DNA from: Flavobacteriales bacterium
GTDB taxonomy: Bacteria; Bacteroidota; Bacteroidia; Flavobacteriales_F; PHOS-HE28
Direction of reading: 5' to 3'
Assembly: GCA_023382455.1 (NCBI GenBank)
Contig: JAHDVX010000001.1
Span: 186,001-250,000, forward strand
DNA: 64,000 bases
Numbering within the stretch: the stretch's first letter is position 1; every line of letters begins with the position of its first letter. Positions 35,137 to 42,356 of the stretch are shown here, one piece after another. A program made the position numbers and the translations under genes. Under the pieces are notes generated by a model. That model was not told the DNA's origin. It was given only the letters and a program-made list of their open reading frames with translations, and searched no databases.

Positions 35137-36734
35137 GCATGAGAAACGTATCGACCCTGATCATCCTATTGTGCCTGGTGACCGGCGGGGCGGTTCAAGC
35201 CCAACGCGGCTACACCCGTGCACAGTACAACATGCTCGATGAGGCCCGTACCCTGATGGAGGCCGGCCAATGGAGCGATGCATACAGGATCTACAAGCGT
35301 CTTGCGGGAGTGGACACCTCCTTCGCGGAGCCTTGGTATGGTCTCGGCATGTGCGAAGTCAACATGCCGGACAAACGCCAACTCGCCGCAGGACGTTTTG
35401 AGATCGCCGCGCGGCATGGCAGCGTGGAAGGCTTGTTCCAGCTTGCCCTGGCGCGCCATCGGCAGGAGCGCTTCGACGAGGAGATCGCCTTGCTGGAGCA
35501 GTACCGCAGCAAGGCCGGGCGCGAAATGGCCAACGCGGAAGTGGAGCGCGTGGCAGCCATCGCCCGGCAGGCCAAGGCACTGACCTCGGACCCGGTACGG
35601 TTGCGCATCCGCAACCTGGGAGCCAACGTCAACTCGGCCCAGCACGACTATTGCCCGTTGGTCACCGCTGATGGCAGCACGCTCCATTTCACGAGCCGCC
35701 GCCCGGGATCCCTGGGAGGATACAGGGATGCGAGCGGCCAATACTACGAGGACATCTACACCTCCCAACGGACTGATGACCGCTGGAGCCGCGCCATGAA
35801 TGCGGGTGCCCCGGTGAGCTCGACCATGCAGGATGCCACCGTGGGCCTGAGCCCGGACGGCAACGAAATGATCATCTACCGCGCCAGCGATGACAAGCCG
35901 GATGGCGACCTCTTCATCACACGGCGCGCACAAGGGGCCTGGAGCGAGCCGGAGCGGATGACCGAACGGATCAATAGCAAGGCCCATGAGCCCAGCGCGA
36001 CCATCTCACCGGACGGCACCGAGATCTACTTCAGCAGCACTCGCGAAGGGGGGTTCGGAGGCCGCGACCTCTACCGCATACGCCGCCTGCCCGACGGGCA
36101 ATGGAGCCTGCCATTGAACCTGGGACCGACGATCAACACGGCCTTCGATGAGGATGCGCCCTTCCTGCACAGCGATGGCACGATGCTCTTCTTCAGCAGC
36201 AACGGGCACAACACCATGGGCGGCTTCGACATCTTCAAGTCGGCCTTGCTGGATGCCGACATGAACGTCTGGGGTACACCGGAGAACCTCGGCTACCCGC
36301 TCAACACGGTGAACGACGACATCTACTTCAACCTCAGCGCCGACGGGATCACGGGCTACTTCAGCTCGGAGCGCGCGGGCGGGCTCGGCGGCCAGGACAT
36401 CTACGAGGTGGTGTTCCCAGCCACCCAAGTGGATTACCTGATGGTACGCGGTGTGGTGACCAATGCCAATGACGAGCCCCTGAAAGCCCGGATCGTGCTC
36501 ACGGACAAGAAGACCGAAGAGGTGGTCGGCATCTTCAACTCCAACCCAAGGACCGGCCGCTACATCATGACCGTAAGGCCCGACCGCGAGTACCACCTGC
36601 GCGTGACCTCCGAAGGGCAAGCCCCGTGGGAGCATGACCTGTTCGCGGCCGACGCGGACATGACGGGTGAGCTGCTGCTGGACGTACCGATGGCCTCCAC
36701 GGAGAAAACCGCTGTCACGGTGCCGCAACCCTGA
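35133..36734 (+). CDS. TPR plus WD40-like (PD40) cell-envelope protein
   Basis: The 533-residue protein has a signal peptide (to about residue 23, AVQAQ), TPR-like helices at about 30-140 (EARTLMEAGQWSDAYRIYKRL), then PD40/WD40-like blades marked by SPDGNEMIIYR, SPDGTEIYFSSTREGG, HSDGTMLFFSSNGHN and SADGITGYFSSERAGG. A short carboxypeptidase-regulatory-like beta domain comes near 440-520. This is the architecture of PorE-type T9SS accessory proteins, but the C-terminal OmpA peptidoglycan-binding domain is missing. It lies between the adhesin and PorP/SprF genes, so a role in placing the adhesin at the surface is likely. Confidence 0.85.
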   Translation: MSMRNVSTLIILLCLVTGGAVQAQRGYTRAQYNMLDEARTLMEAGQWSDAYRIYKRLAGVDTSFAEPWYGLGMCEVNMPDKRQLAAGRFEIAARHGSVEGLFQLALARHRQERFDEEIALLEQYRSKAGREMANAEVERVAAIARQAKALTSDPVRLRIRNLGANVNSAQHDYCPLVTADGSTLHFTSRRPGSLGGYRDASGQYYEDIYTSQRTDDRWSRAMNAGAPVSSTMQDATVGLSPDGNEMIIYRASDDKPDGDLFITRRAQGAWSEPERMTERINSKAHEPSATISPDGTEIYFSSTREGGFGGRDLYRIRRLPDGQWSLPLNLGPTINTAFDEDAPFLHSDGTMLFFSSNGHNTMGGFDIFKSALLDADMNVWGTPENLGYPLNTVNDDIYFNLSADGITGYFSSERAGGLGGQDIYEVVFPATQVDYLMVRGVVTNANDEPLKARIVLTDKKTEEVVGIFNSNPRTGRYIMTVRPDREYHLRVTSEGQAPWEHDLFAADADMTGELLLDVPMASTEKTAVTVPQP

Positions 36735-36740
36735 TCAACG

Positions 36741-37745
36741 ATGAAGCTGCGGATCGGATTTCTGGCCATGGTGGTCTTGGGAGCCTTGGGGCAAGCCAAG
36801 GCCCAGGATCCGCATTTCACACAATTCTACGCTGCGCCCACCTACCTGAGCCCTGCATTTGCCGGCACCACTGTGCAGAACCGGTTCGCGCTCCAGGTAC
36901 GCGACCAATGGCCGGCCATCCCGGGCGCCTTCGTGAGCTTCAACATGGCGGCCGACCAGTACCTGGGCTCCTTGAACAGCGGCATCGGGCTGATCGCCAC
37001 GCGCGACCAGGCGGGCAGCGGCGCCTTGAGCTCCACGAGCTTCACCTTGCAATACGCGTACGAGATCCGGTTGAAGCACAAGGTCTTCCTGAGGCCTGCG
37101 CTGCAGATGGGCTATGCAAGCCGTTCCGTGGACTATTCCAAGCTGGTGTTCAACGACCAGTTGGCACGGGGCGGGGAGGTTTCCACCTACGAACACTATG
37201 ACGGCCGCAAGCAGGGTTACTCGGATATCGGCTCCGGCCTGCTGCTCTTCACACCCAATATGTGGTTCGGCTTCTCGCTGCTCCACATGAACGAGCCGAA
37301 CCAGTCCCTCCTCGAGGATGAATCGCCCCTGCCGCGGCAGTTCAACATGCACGGCGGCTACCGCATGAAGCTGCGCACCGGGGGCATGGTGCGCAAGAAC
37401 CCGCAATCCATCGTGGCCGCCTTCAACTACCGGGCCCAGGGCAAGTTCGACCAGCTCGACATCGGCGGCTACTATGAGCACGACCCCGTGTTCGCCGGCC
37501 TCTGGTACCGCGGCATCCCGGTGAAATCCTACGCCCCGGGCATGCAGAACAATGATGCCATCGCGGTGCTGGTCGGCTTCAAGGCGGGTGATTGGCGCTT
37601 CGGCTACAGCTACGATATCACCATCTCACGGCTGGCCATGAACAGCGGCGGCGCGCACGAGATCACCACCATCCTGGAGCTGGCGGACAAGCGTAAGAAG
37701 CGCTCCATGGCGCGGCGGCGCGTGGTGCCGTGCGCAAAGTTCTGA
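36741..37745 (+). CDS. PorP/SprF-family T9SS outer-membrane protein
   Basis: A 334-residue protein with a signal peptide ending AKAQ, followed by the family-defining DPHFTQFYAAPTYLSPAFAG. Alternating beta strands typical of a 14-stranded outer-membrane barrel follow, and IPVKSYAPGMQNNDAIAVLVG near the C-terminus. PorP/SprF proteins pair with type-B-sorted substrates and hold them at the surface. It is six bases downstream of the PD40 gene; together with the giant adhesin these form one operon. The C-terminus is Arg/Lys-rich (KRKKRSMARRR). Confidence 0.92.
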   Translation: MKLRIGFLAMVVLGALGQAKAQDPHFTQFYAAPTYLSPAFAGTTVQNRFALQVRDQWPAIPGAFVSFNMAADQYLGSLNSGIGLIATRDQAGSGALSSTSFTLQYAYEIRLKHKVFLRPALQMGYASRSVDYSKLVFNDQLARGGEVSTYEHYDGRKQGYSDIGSGLLLFTPNMWFGFSLLHMNEPNQSLLEDESPLPRQFNMHGGYRMKLRTGGMVRKNPQSIVAAFNYRAQGKFDQLDIGGYYEHDPVFAGLWYRGIPVKSYAPGMQNNDAIAVLVGFKAGDWRFGYSYDITISRLAMNSGGAHEITTILELADKRKKRSMARRRVVPCAKF

Positions 37746-37765
37746 TATCACTCAATTGCGGGGCT

Positions 37766-38725
37766 TCAATACCCACCACCCCCACCTTGCCCCCGCTCGA
37801 TAGGGTGCCACGTGGTCTTCACCTCCTGGGTGTCGAGGATGAAGTAGGGTGAAGGAGCCTCGGCCACACCGTCCTTCAGTTCGCGGTGCACGATGCGCTT
37901 CATGTTGGTGGCCGCCTCGGTGTCCAGCAGTTTGCGCTCGTCGGAGGTGGCATTGGCACACACCACGGCGTTGACGTCCATGTGCAGCACCATGGGCTTG
38001 ATGAGCTCGCTGCGGAAGCCGGTGAGCAGATTGACCACGCCGCCGGGCAGGTCGCTGGTGGCGAGCACCTCGGCGAAGGAGATGGCGGGCAACGGCATGT
38101 TTTCGCTGGCGACCACCACTACCGTATTGCCACCGGTGATGGCCGGTGCGATCACATCCACCAGCCCGAGCAAGCCGCTCACTCCGGGCGCCACGATACC
38201 CACCACGCCGGTAGGCTCCTGCACGCTGAAGTTGAAATGGCTGGTGGCGGTGGGGTTCACGCTGCTGAAGAGCGCCTGGTACTTGTCACACCAGCCTGCA
38301 TAGTGTATCCATCGGTCGATGGCGGTGGTTACCTCCTTTTCTGCAGCGGATCGGGTGGCACCGTGCAGCATCAGCTCGTGTACGAACTGCGCGCTGCGGC
38401 CCTCCAGCATCTCACCGATGCGATAGAGGATCTGCCCGCGGTTGAACGCAGACCGGTTTCCCCAGTCGCCGAAGGCCTTGCGTGCGGCCACCACGCTGTC
38501 GCGCACATCCTTGCGGCTGCTGCGGCATACGTTGGCCAGCGGCTTGCCGTCGGCGCCCTTTGGCTGGTAATAGCGTCCGCTTTCGGTTCGCGGGAACTTG
38601 CCGCCGATGAAGATCTTGTAGGTCTTCATCACCGGGAGGCGTTCGGCCTTTGGGGAGGTGCCGTTGGCGCTGTGACCGTTGAGGTCGGTCTTGAGCGTGT
38701 TCGGCTTGCTGAGGGTCTTGCTCAT
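37766..38725 (-). CDS. truncated aldehyde-dehydrogenase-like protein without catalytic residues
   Basis: A 319-residue protein that aligns with the N-terminal NAD-binding half of aldehyde dehydrogenases (FIGGKFPRTESGRYY, QEPTGVVGIVAPG, TGGNTVVVVASE, LPGGVVNLLTG). It then ends in a divergent tail with no ELGGK glutamate and no catalytic cysteine. It is much shorter than the usual 480-500 residues. Such degenerate ALDH partners often sit beside a full ALDH; here the full-length gene is 3.6 kb upstream on the same strand. A TAGTTTTG box (38751 to 38744) lies 18 bases before the ATG at 38725, so it has its own promoter. Probably non-catalytic; role unknown. Confidence 0.8.
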   Translation of the reverse strand: MSKTLSKPNTLKTDLNGHSANGTSPKAERLPVMKTYKIFIGGKFPRTESGRYYQPKGADGKPLANVCRSSRKDVRDSVVAARKAFGDWGNRSAFNRGQILYRIGEMLEGRSAQFVHELMLHGATRSAAEKEVTTAIDRWIHYAGWCDKYQALFSSVNPTATSHFNFSVQEPTGVVGIVAPGVSGLLGLVDVIAPAITGGNTVVVVASENMPLPAISFAEVLATSDLPGGVVNLLTGFRSELIKPMVLHMDVNAVVCANATSDERKLLDTEAATNMKRIVHRELKDGVAEAPSPYFILDTQEVKTTWHPIERGQGGGGGY

Positions 38726-38743
38726 GAACTGGGCTTGCGTAGC

Positions 38744-38751
38744 CAAAACTA
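38744..38751 (-). promoter_or_regulatory. -7 box (TAGTTTTG) of the short ALDH-like gene
   Basis: An exact TAnnTTTG match on the minus strand, 18 bases before the ATG. Confidence 0.5.
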
Positions 38752-38785
38752 CGACAGTACAAGCCACCGTCGTCGGGTCTTCGAC

Positions 38786-39208
38786 CTACTTCATGCGGAG
38801 CACGTTTCCGTCCTTGTCCATCTCAAGGAACGGATTGAAGGCGATCTCCCACAGGTGCCCATCGGGATCCGCGAAGTAGCCGCTGTAGCCGCCCCAGAAG
38901 GCTCTTTTCGGCATCTTGGTGATGGTGGCACCGTGATCTTGCAGATGCGCGAAGAAGGCATCCACCTCCGCCTCGGTGCGCAAGCATTGGGCAAGTGTGA
39001 AGCGCGACCCGTGTGCCGGACCCTTCACCTGCGCATCCTCCTCCAGTTCATGCATGGGAAAGAGCGAGAGCACCATGCCGTTCAGCTTATACATGACGAT
39101 ACCACCATGGTCCTGGCAGGGCGACCAGCCGAGCACATTGTTGTAGAAACCTTTCGACGTGTCAAGGTCGGCGACACCCAAGGTGATGAACGTGAGGCGG
39201 GGTTGCAT
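38786..39208 (-). CDS. VOC (glyoxalase/bleomycin-resistance fold) protein
   Basis: A 140-residue single-module VOC protein: RLTFITLGVADLDTSKGFYN at the N-terminus, a central LNGMVLSLFP strand, and SGYFADPDGHLWEIAFNP at the C-terminus carrying a metal-ligand-type Glu. The substrate cannot be told; relatives range from glyoxalase I to dioxygenases and antibiotic-binding proteins. It is divergent from another VOC gene; a TAGCTTG element lies five bases before its start. Confidence 0.85.
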   Translation of the reverse strand: MQPRLTFITLGVADLDTSKGFYNNVLGWSPCQDHGGIVMYKLNGMVLSLFPMHELEEDAQVKGPAHGSRFTLAQCLRTEAEVDAFFAHLQDHGATITKMPKRAFWGGYSGYFADPDGHLWEIAFNPFLEMDKDGNVLRMK

Positions 39209-39256
39209 GGTGCCAAGCTACTCCACCCGTAACTTGGCGAAACAGATTCCATTCCC

Positions 39257-39613
39257 ATGTCCCGACACGTCACCGGCATCGGTGGATTTTTCTTCCGGGC
39301 CAACGATCACAAGGCGCTGGCCAAGTGGTACCACGAACACTTCGGCATCAACGATGAAAGCCACGGTTGGATCTGGCAGCAGGACGCCGGCCCCACGGTA
39401 TTCTCGCCCTTCAAGCGCGACAGTGACTATTTCGACGCCAAGCAGCCCTTCATGCTGAACTTGCGCGTGCAGGACCTCGACGGCCTGTTGAAGAAACTGG
39501 AGGCCGACGGCGTGCGCATCGATCCCAAGCGCATGGATGAAGGCTACGGCCGCTTTGCTTGGGTGTATGATCCGGAAGGGAACAAGATCGAGTTGTGGGA
39601 GCCGGTGGCTTGA
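39257..39613 (+). CDS. VOC-fold protein
   Basis: A 118-residue protein of the VOC superfamily: GIGGFFFRANDHKALAKWYH at the N-terminus and FAWVYDPEGNKIELWEPV at the end. It resembles the small YdfO/glyoxalase-like subfamily. It is only distantly similar to its divergent neighbour. The stop codon abuts the convergent DUF2200 gene. The cognate ligand is unknown. Confidence 0.85.
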   Translation: MSRHVTGIGGFFFRANDHKALAKWYHEHFGINDESHGWIWQQDAGPTVFSPFKRDSDYFDAKQPFMLNLRVQDLDGLLKKLEADGVRIDPKRMDEGYGRFAWVYDPEGNKIELWEPVA

Positions 39614-39976
39614 TCACTGCCGCAAGATCTTCTCCATCGCTTTGCCCTTGGCCAGTTCATCCACCAGCTTGTCCAAGTAGCGGATCTGCTGCATCAGCGG
39701 GTCTTCGATCTCTTCCACCCGGTAACCGCAGATAACACCAGTGATCTTGCCCGCGTTCGGGTTCAGGCGCGGCGCCTCAGCGAAGAAGGTGCGGAAGTCG
39801 GTGTTGTCGGCGATGACCTTCTTCAGTGCTTTCTCATCGTAGCCCGTGAGCCAGTGGATCACGGTGTGCAGCTCGTCCTGCGTGCGGCCCTTCTTTTCCA
39901 CCTTGGCCACGTAGTGCGGGTAAACGCTGGCGAAGGCCATGCGGAAGACGCGTTCGTTGTTGGTGCCCGTCTTCAT
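39614..39976 (-). CDS. DUF2200 family protein
   Basis: A 120-residue cytosolic protein with the DUF2200 hallmarks [31 protein letters not shown] and [20 protein letters not shown]. Function is unknown. A GTG three bases upstream could also start translation; the ATG at 39976 is preferred. Confidence 0.85.
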   Translation of the reverse strand: MKTGTNNERVFRMAFASVYPHYVAKVEKKGRTQDELHTVIHWLTGYDEKALKKVIADNTDFRTFFAEAPRLNPNAGKITGVICGYRVEEIEDPLMQQIRYLDKLVDELAKGKAMEKILRQ

Positions 39977-40020
39977 CACGCCTCCCTTCCCTTGACCGAA
40001 CGAACCATTTCACGCACTTC

Positions 40021-40218
40021 TTACCGTGTATAGCTCTTGCCCTCTCCGCTCTTGTACTCCTCGTACCGCTCCATCACGATGTTGGAATGCTCATCCGTGA
40101 GACCGTCCTCATCCACTTGAGCGCTGCGGAACAGGTCGGCCACCTTCTGCAGTAGACTTTGATCATCGGTCCGCAGCAACCGTTCGATCAATTCGAGCTT
40201 GAGGGATTCCGTGGACAT
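40021..40218 (-). CDS. orphan antitoxin-like protein
   Basis: A 65-residue protein, MSTESLKLELIERLLRTDDQ..., ending ERYEEYKSGEGKSYTR. The pattern (an N-terminal K-L-E-L-I-E-R-L-L helix, DDQSLLQKV, and a C-terminal E-Y-K-x-G-x-G-K-x-Y) is that of small addiction-module antitoxins common in Bacteroidota. No ParE/RelE-type toxin follows; the next gene is DUF2200. Either the toxin was lost or the protein acts alone. The start is the second ATG-type codon, matching relatives. Confidence 0.55.
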   Translation of the reverse strand: MSTESLKLELIERLLRTDDQSLLQKVADLFRSAQVDEDGLTDEHSNIVMERYEEYKSGEGKSYTR

Positions 40219-40362
40219 GGCGGGAGGATGATGTACGAAGTTAGGGCGTATAAGGGGCACGAGCTACATACTCGCACCATGGGGGGGCACAATTGGCCTG
40301 CCCGCCATTGCTAATTGTTCCCACCACCGAGCACTTGCGCCTGTGTGGGGCCTGCATCGGCA

Positions 40363-40394
40363 CGGCACAAGCGTGGACGCTCGATCCAGAGTGG
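40363..40394. repeat. GGCAC-palindrome repeat, copy 2
   Basis: It shares the frame CGGCAC-A-x-GTGGAC-x-CTCG-x-CCAG with the copy at 22043-22072. The small palindrome is AGCGT GG ACGCT here and CGAGGGT GG ACCCTCG in copy 1, so the stems differ but remain paired. Confidence 0.6.
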
Positions 40395-40413
40395 GGGCCT
40401 TTGAGGGATTTCC

Positions 40414-41217
40414 TCAGAGTCGCGACTTGACGCGCTCGATGTAAAGCTTGGTTCCCACTCTGCTCGGGGAGTCCACAGGTAGCCGGCTGTACTTATCGTA
40501 GAGCCGCTGTGGGGCGCGTGTCCCCTTCCCGTTCACTTCGACACCGACCATCTCCGATGAACCATACCGATAGTTCGTCTTCTTGTAGTTCACGCGGAAG
40601 CCATCTGCAATCATCAGCTCGAGTAACTTCTGGACGTGTGTCTTGAAATCCGTCTTCGAGGAAAAGCTCAGGTCATCCACGAACGACCGAAATCGTATGC
40701 CATGCCGCTCGCAATACCGTTCAATCTTCAAACCGGTCGGAACGAAAACAAGGTTGGCCAAGAGGGGCGAGGTGGAAGTGCCTTGCGGAAGCGCGCCTTT
40801 GTATGTCGTCAGCTTCGTGAGCAACCGTGCGATATCAGGCGAGAACCCTCTTGATAGGAACATCCCGAACACCTGATCATGGCTGATACCGGGAAAGAAG
40901 TTCGCCATATCCGTGTTCAGGAACCAACGCCCACCTGCATGGTACTTCCCGACTTGGACATTGCTCCGGCCCTTAACACTCCCATGCGCGTATTCAGGCA
41001 GCGGGAGTTTCTTCAATATCCGCTTCTCGATTCGCTTTTGGACGATCTCCAGAACACCCTTGGTCGGGGTGGTGATCCGCGTCTTCGTGGACCCATCAGG
41101 TTTCTCCTGTACAATGGGGTTCTCGTAGTAGTACCGCTCGGTGTCCTCGGCAAGCTTCAAAAGCAGCTCAGGCCGTAAATCAAGGCATCGTGCAAGGGAG
41201 TCGAGCTTCGCGATCAT
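40414..41217 (-). CDS. retron-type reverse transcriptase
   Basis: A 267-residue RT of the retron/msDNA family. Motif A is LNTDMANFFPGIS (Asp at about residue 103), the palm motif LPQGTSTSPLLANLVF is near 143-158 and the catalytic YxDD box is FVDDLSFS (about 179-186). The downstream EMVGVEVNGKG resembles the retron VTG motif with V-T replaced by M-V. Both catalytic Asp residues are kept, so activity is plausible. It has no maturase or endonuclease domain, so it is not a group II intron protein. The ATG at 41217 overlaps the XRE stop by one base (TGATG), so the pair is co-translated. Local GC is visibly lower than in the flanks, suggesting acquisition. Confidence 0.85.
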   Translation of the reverse strand: MIAKLDSLARCLDLRPELLLKLAEDTERYYYENPIVQEKPDGSTKTRITTPTKGVLEIVQKRIEKRILKKLPLPEYAHGSVKGRSNVQVGKYHAGGRWFLNTDMANFFPGISHDQVFGMFLSRGFSPDIARLLTKLTTYKGALPQGTSTSPLLANLVFVPTGLKIERYCERHGIRFRSFVDDLSFSSKTDFKTHVQKLLELMIADGFRVNYKKTNYRYGSSEMVGVEVNGKGTRAPQRLYDKYSRLPVDSPSRVGTKLYIERVKSRL

Positions 41218-41510
41218 CAACCCACAATGAAAATCTGGTTCACGAGCGACTTGATCGGTTCGACCAGTGTGGCGAAAGCCTCCTGCTTGTTCTTTGGCAG
41301 CGTGCTCTTGTCCAAGGAAAGGAAGAACAGCACTTCAGCAGGAACGCCAATGGCCTTGGAGATCTTCACGACGGTCCCCATGTTCGGCTGCCTGATGTCG
41401 TTCTCCACCAATGACAGGTAGGATGCCGTTATGCCCACGCGGGCAGCCAGATCCTTCTGGCTGATGCCCTTCTGGACACGGAGACTCTTAATGGTCGAAC
41501 CTATCTGCAT
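41217..41510 (-). CDS. XRE-family HTH regulator coupled to the RT
   Basis: A 97-residue protein with an XRE/Cro-type helix-turn-helix at about residues 8-62 (IKSLRVQKGISQKDLAARVG, SYLSLVENDIRQPN) and a C-terminal helical tail. It sits directly upstream of the reverse transcriptase with a TGATG overlap. Some retrons carry an HTH protein as their accessory (regulator or effector) gene, which is the likeliest role; simple autoregulation is the alternative. Confidence 0.85.
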   Translation of the reverse strand: MQIGSTIKSLRVQKGISQKDLAARVGITASYLSLVENDIRQPNMGTVVKISKAIGVPAEVLFFLSLDKSTLPKNKQEAFATLVEPIKSLVNQIFIVG

Positions 41511-41564
41511 GGCGCAGCTATGAGTGAAAAAGAAATCAGGAGGCTCGATTCGCTCTCAACATCA

Positions 41565-41795
41565 TCAGTCGTTGTCTCGCATAAAGCGGGTCAACCACTT
41601 AAGGAACTCGACTATCGTCAGGCCGATGTTCGCCATGTCGATGGTCTTGCCCCGTCGCACCTTAAGCAGCTTTCGATGCCACCTAAGAAGCTCGCGTCGA
41701 TCAGCGTCCGATAACGAACAGCCGTTCTTCGCAAGGAAGGAACTGATACTGCATATCAGCTCATCCAGCGGATGCTCTGCAACTTTCTTTGTCAT
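41565..41795 (-). CDS. small helical protein upstream of the XRE-RT pair
   Basis: A 76-residue protein beginning MTKKVAEHPLDELICSISSF and ending VEFLKWLTRFMRDND, predicted helical, with a basic middle (RWHRKLLKVRRGK). I do not recognise it. It is 54 bases upstream of the XRE gene in the same direction and shares the island's lower GC, so it may be a third component of the RT system. A GTG at 41819 could extend it by eight residues; the ATG is preferred because the A-rich sequence before it fits Bacteroidota starts. Confidence 0.5.
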   Translation of the reverse strand: MTKKVAEHPLDELICSISSFLAKNGCSLSDADRRELLRWHRKLLKVRRGKTIDMANIGLTIVEFLKWLTRFMRDND

Positions 41796-41819
41796 TGCTG
41801 ATTGGTTTTTACTGGACAC

Positions 41820-42130
41820 GACATTGTGCCCTGCTTAACCACTCAATCGCTCCCAGTAATCACCAACCTGACCGTTCGTCATTGGACCTCCTGATCCTTC
41901 CTGCTTAACTGATAAAAGCACCACTACGAGGTTCGACCTTCGCTGTGTGGGTCGGCCTTGGTAGGAGTCGACGCCGCGATGGCCTGGCACCCGCAGGAAC
42001 CCTTCCGGGCGCGACTGAATACGCCCTACATCAGGGCGCTACAGATCAATCGCATCAACTTAGGCTACGCTGGGAGCATACAGAGCCTCAAAGAACGCGG
42101 CCCAAAGATGCAACGTTCTTTGCCTGTGAG
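41820..42130 (-). ncRNA. candidate non-coding RNA (msr-msd-like) upstream of the RT cassette
   Basis: This is a 311-bp gene-free stretch in the same direction as the RT genes. It contains a 9-bp perfect hairpin stem (CAAAGAACG 42089-42097 / CGTTCTTTG 42114-42122), a 6-bp stem with 5-base loop (CGCCCT 42022-42027 / AGGGCG 42033-42038), a direct repeat CCTGCTTAAC (41830-41839 and 41900-41909) and an 8-bp complementary pair (42070-42077 with 41849-41856) that could close the whole RNA. Location and structure fit a retron msr-msd, but no branching guanosine or msd was identified with confidence. Confidence 0.3.
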
Positions 42131-42356
42131 GTAAAGTATCGATTAAAAAGTTTTCCACAGGGAACGAACAGCACTCCGTGTGCCCGGCCCTGTGCGTGCT
42201 CCGCGTGAGCGATTGGAGCGGCACCCCGCAGCGAGGCACGAGCGAGGAGTACAGCGGAAAGCGCGACCCGGCTGCTCCCGAGCGAAGCCCGGATGAGCGA
42301 AGGGATGAGCCGGGGCACGCCCTACTCCTCGGCTCCGCTCGGAGTGACAGGCGCGC
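42131..42356. repeat. gene-free repeat-rich stretch
   Basis: No gene is seen. The second half is rich in GAGCGA/GAGCGG-type short repeats and ends with CTCGGCTCCGCTCGGAG (about 42328-42344), a relative of the CTTCGGCTCCGCTCAGG motif found at 22253 and 49269. Confidence 0.5.

Noticed and set aside
40414-41217. Group II intron or diversity-generating retroelement
   Set aside because: The RT has no maturase or HNH domain, there is no template/variable repeat pair nearby, and motif order fits retron RTs.
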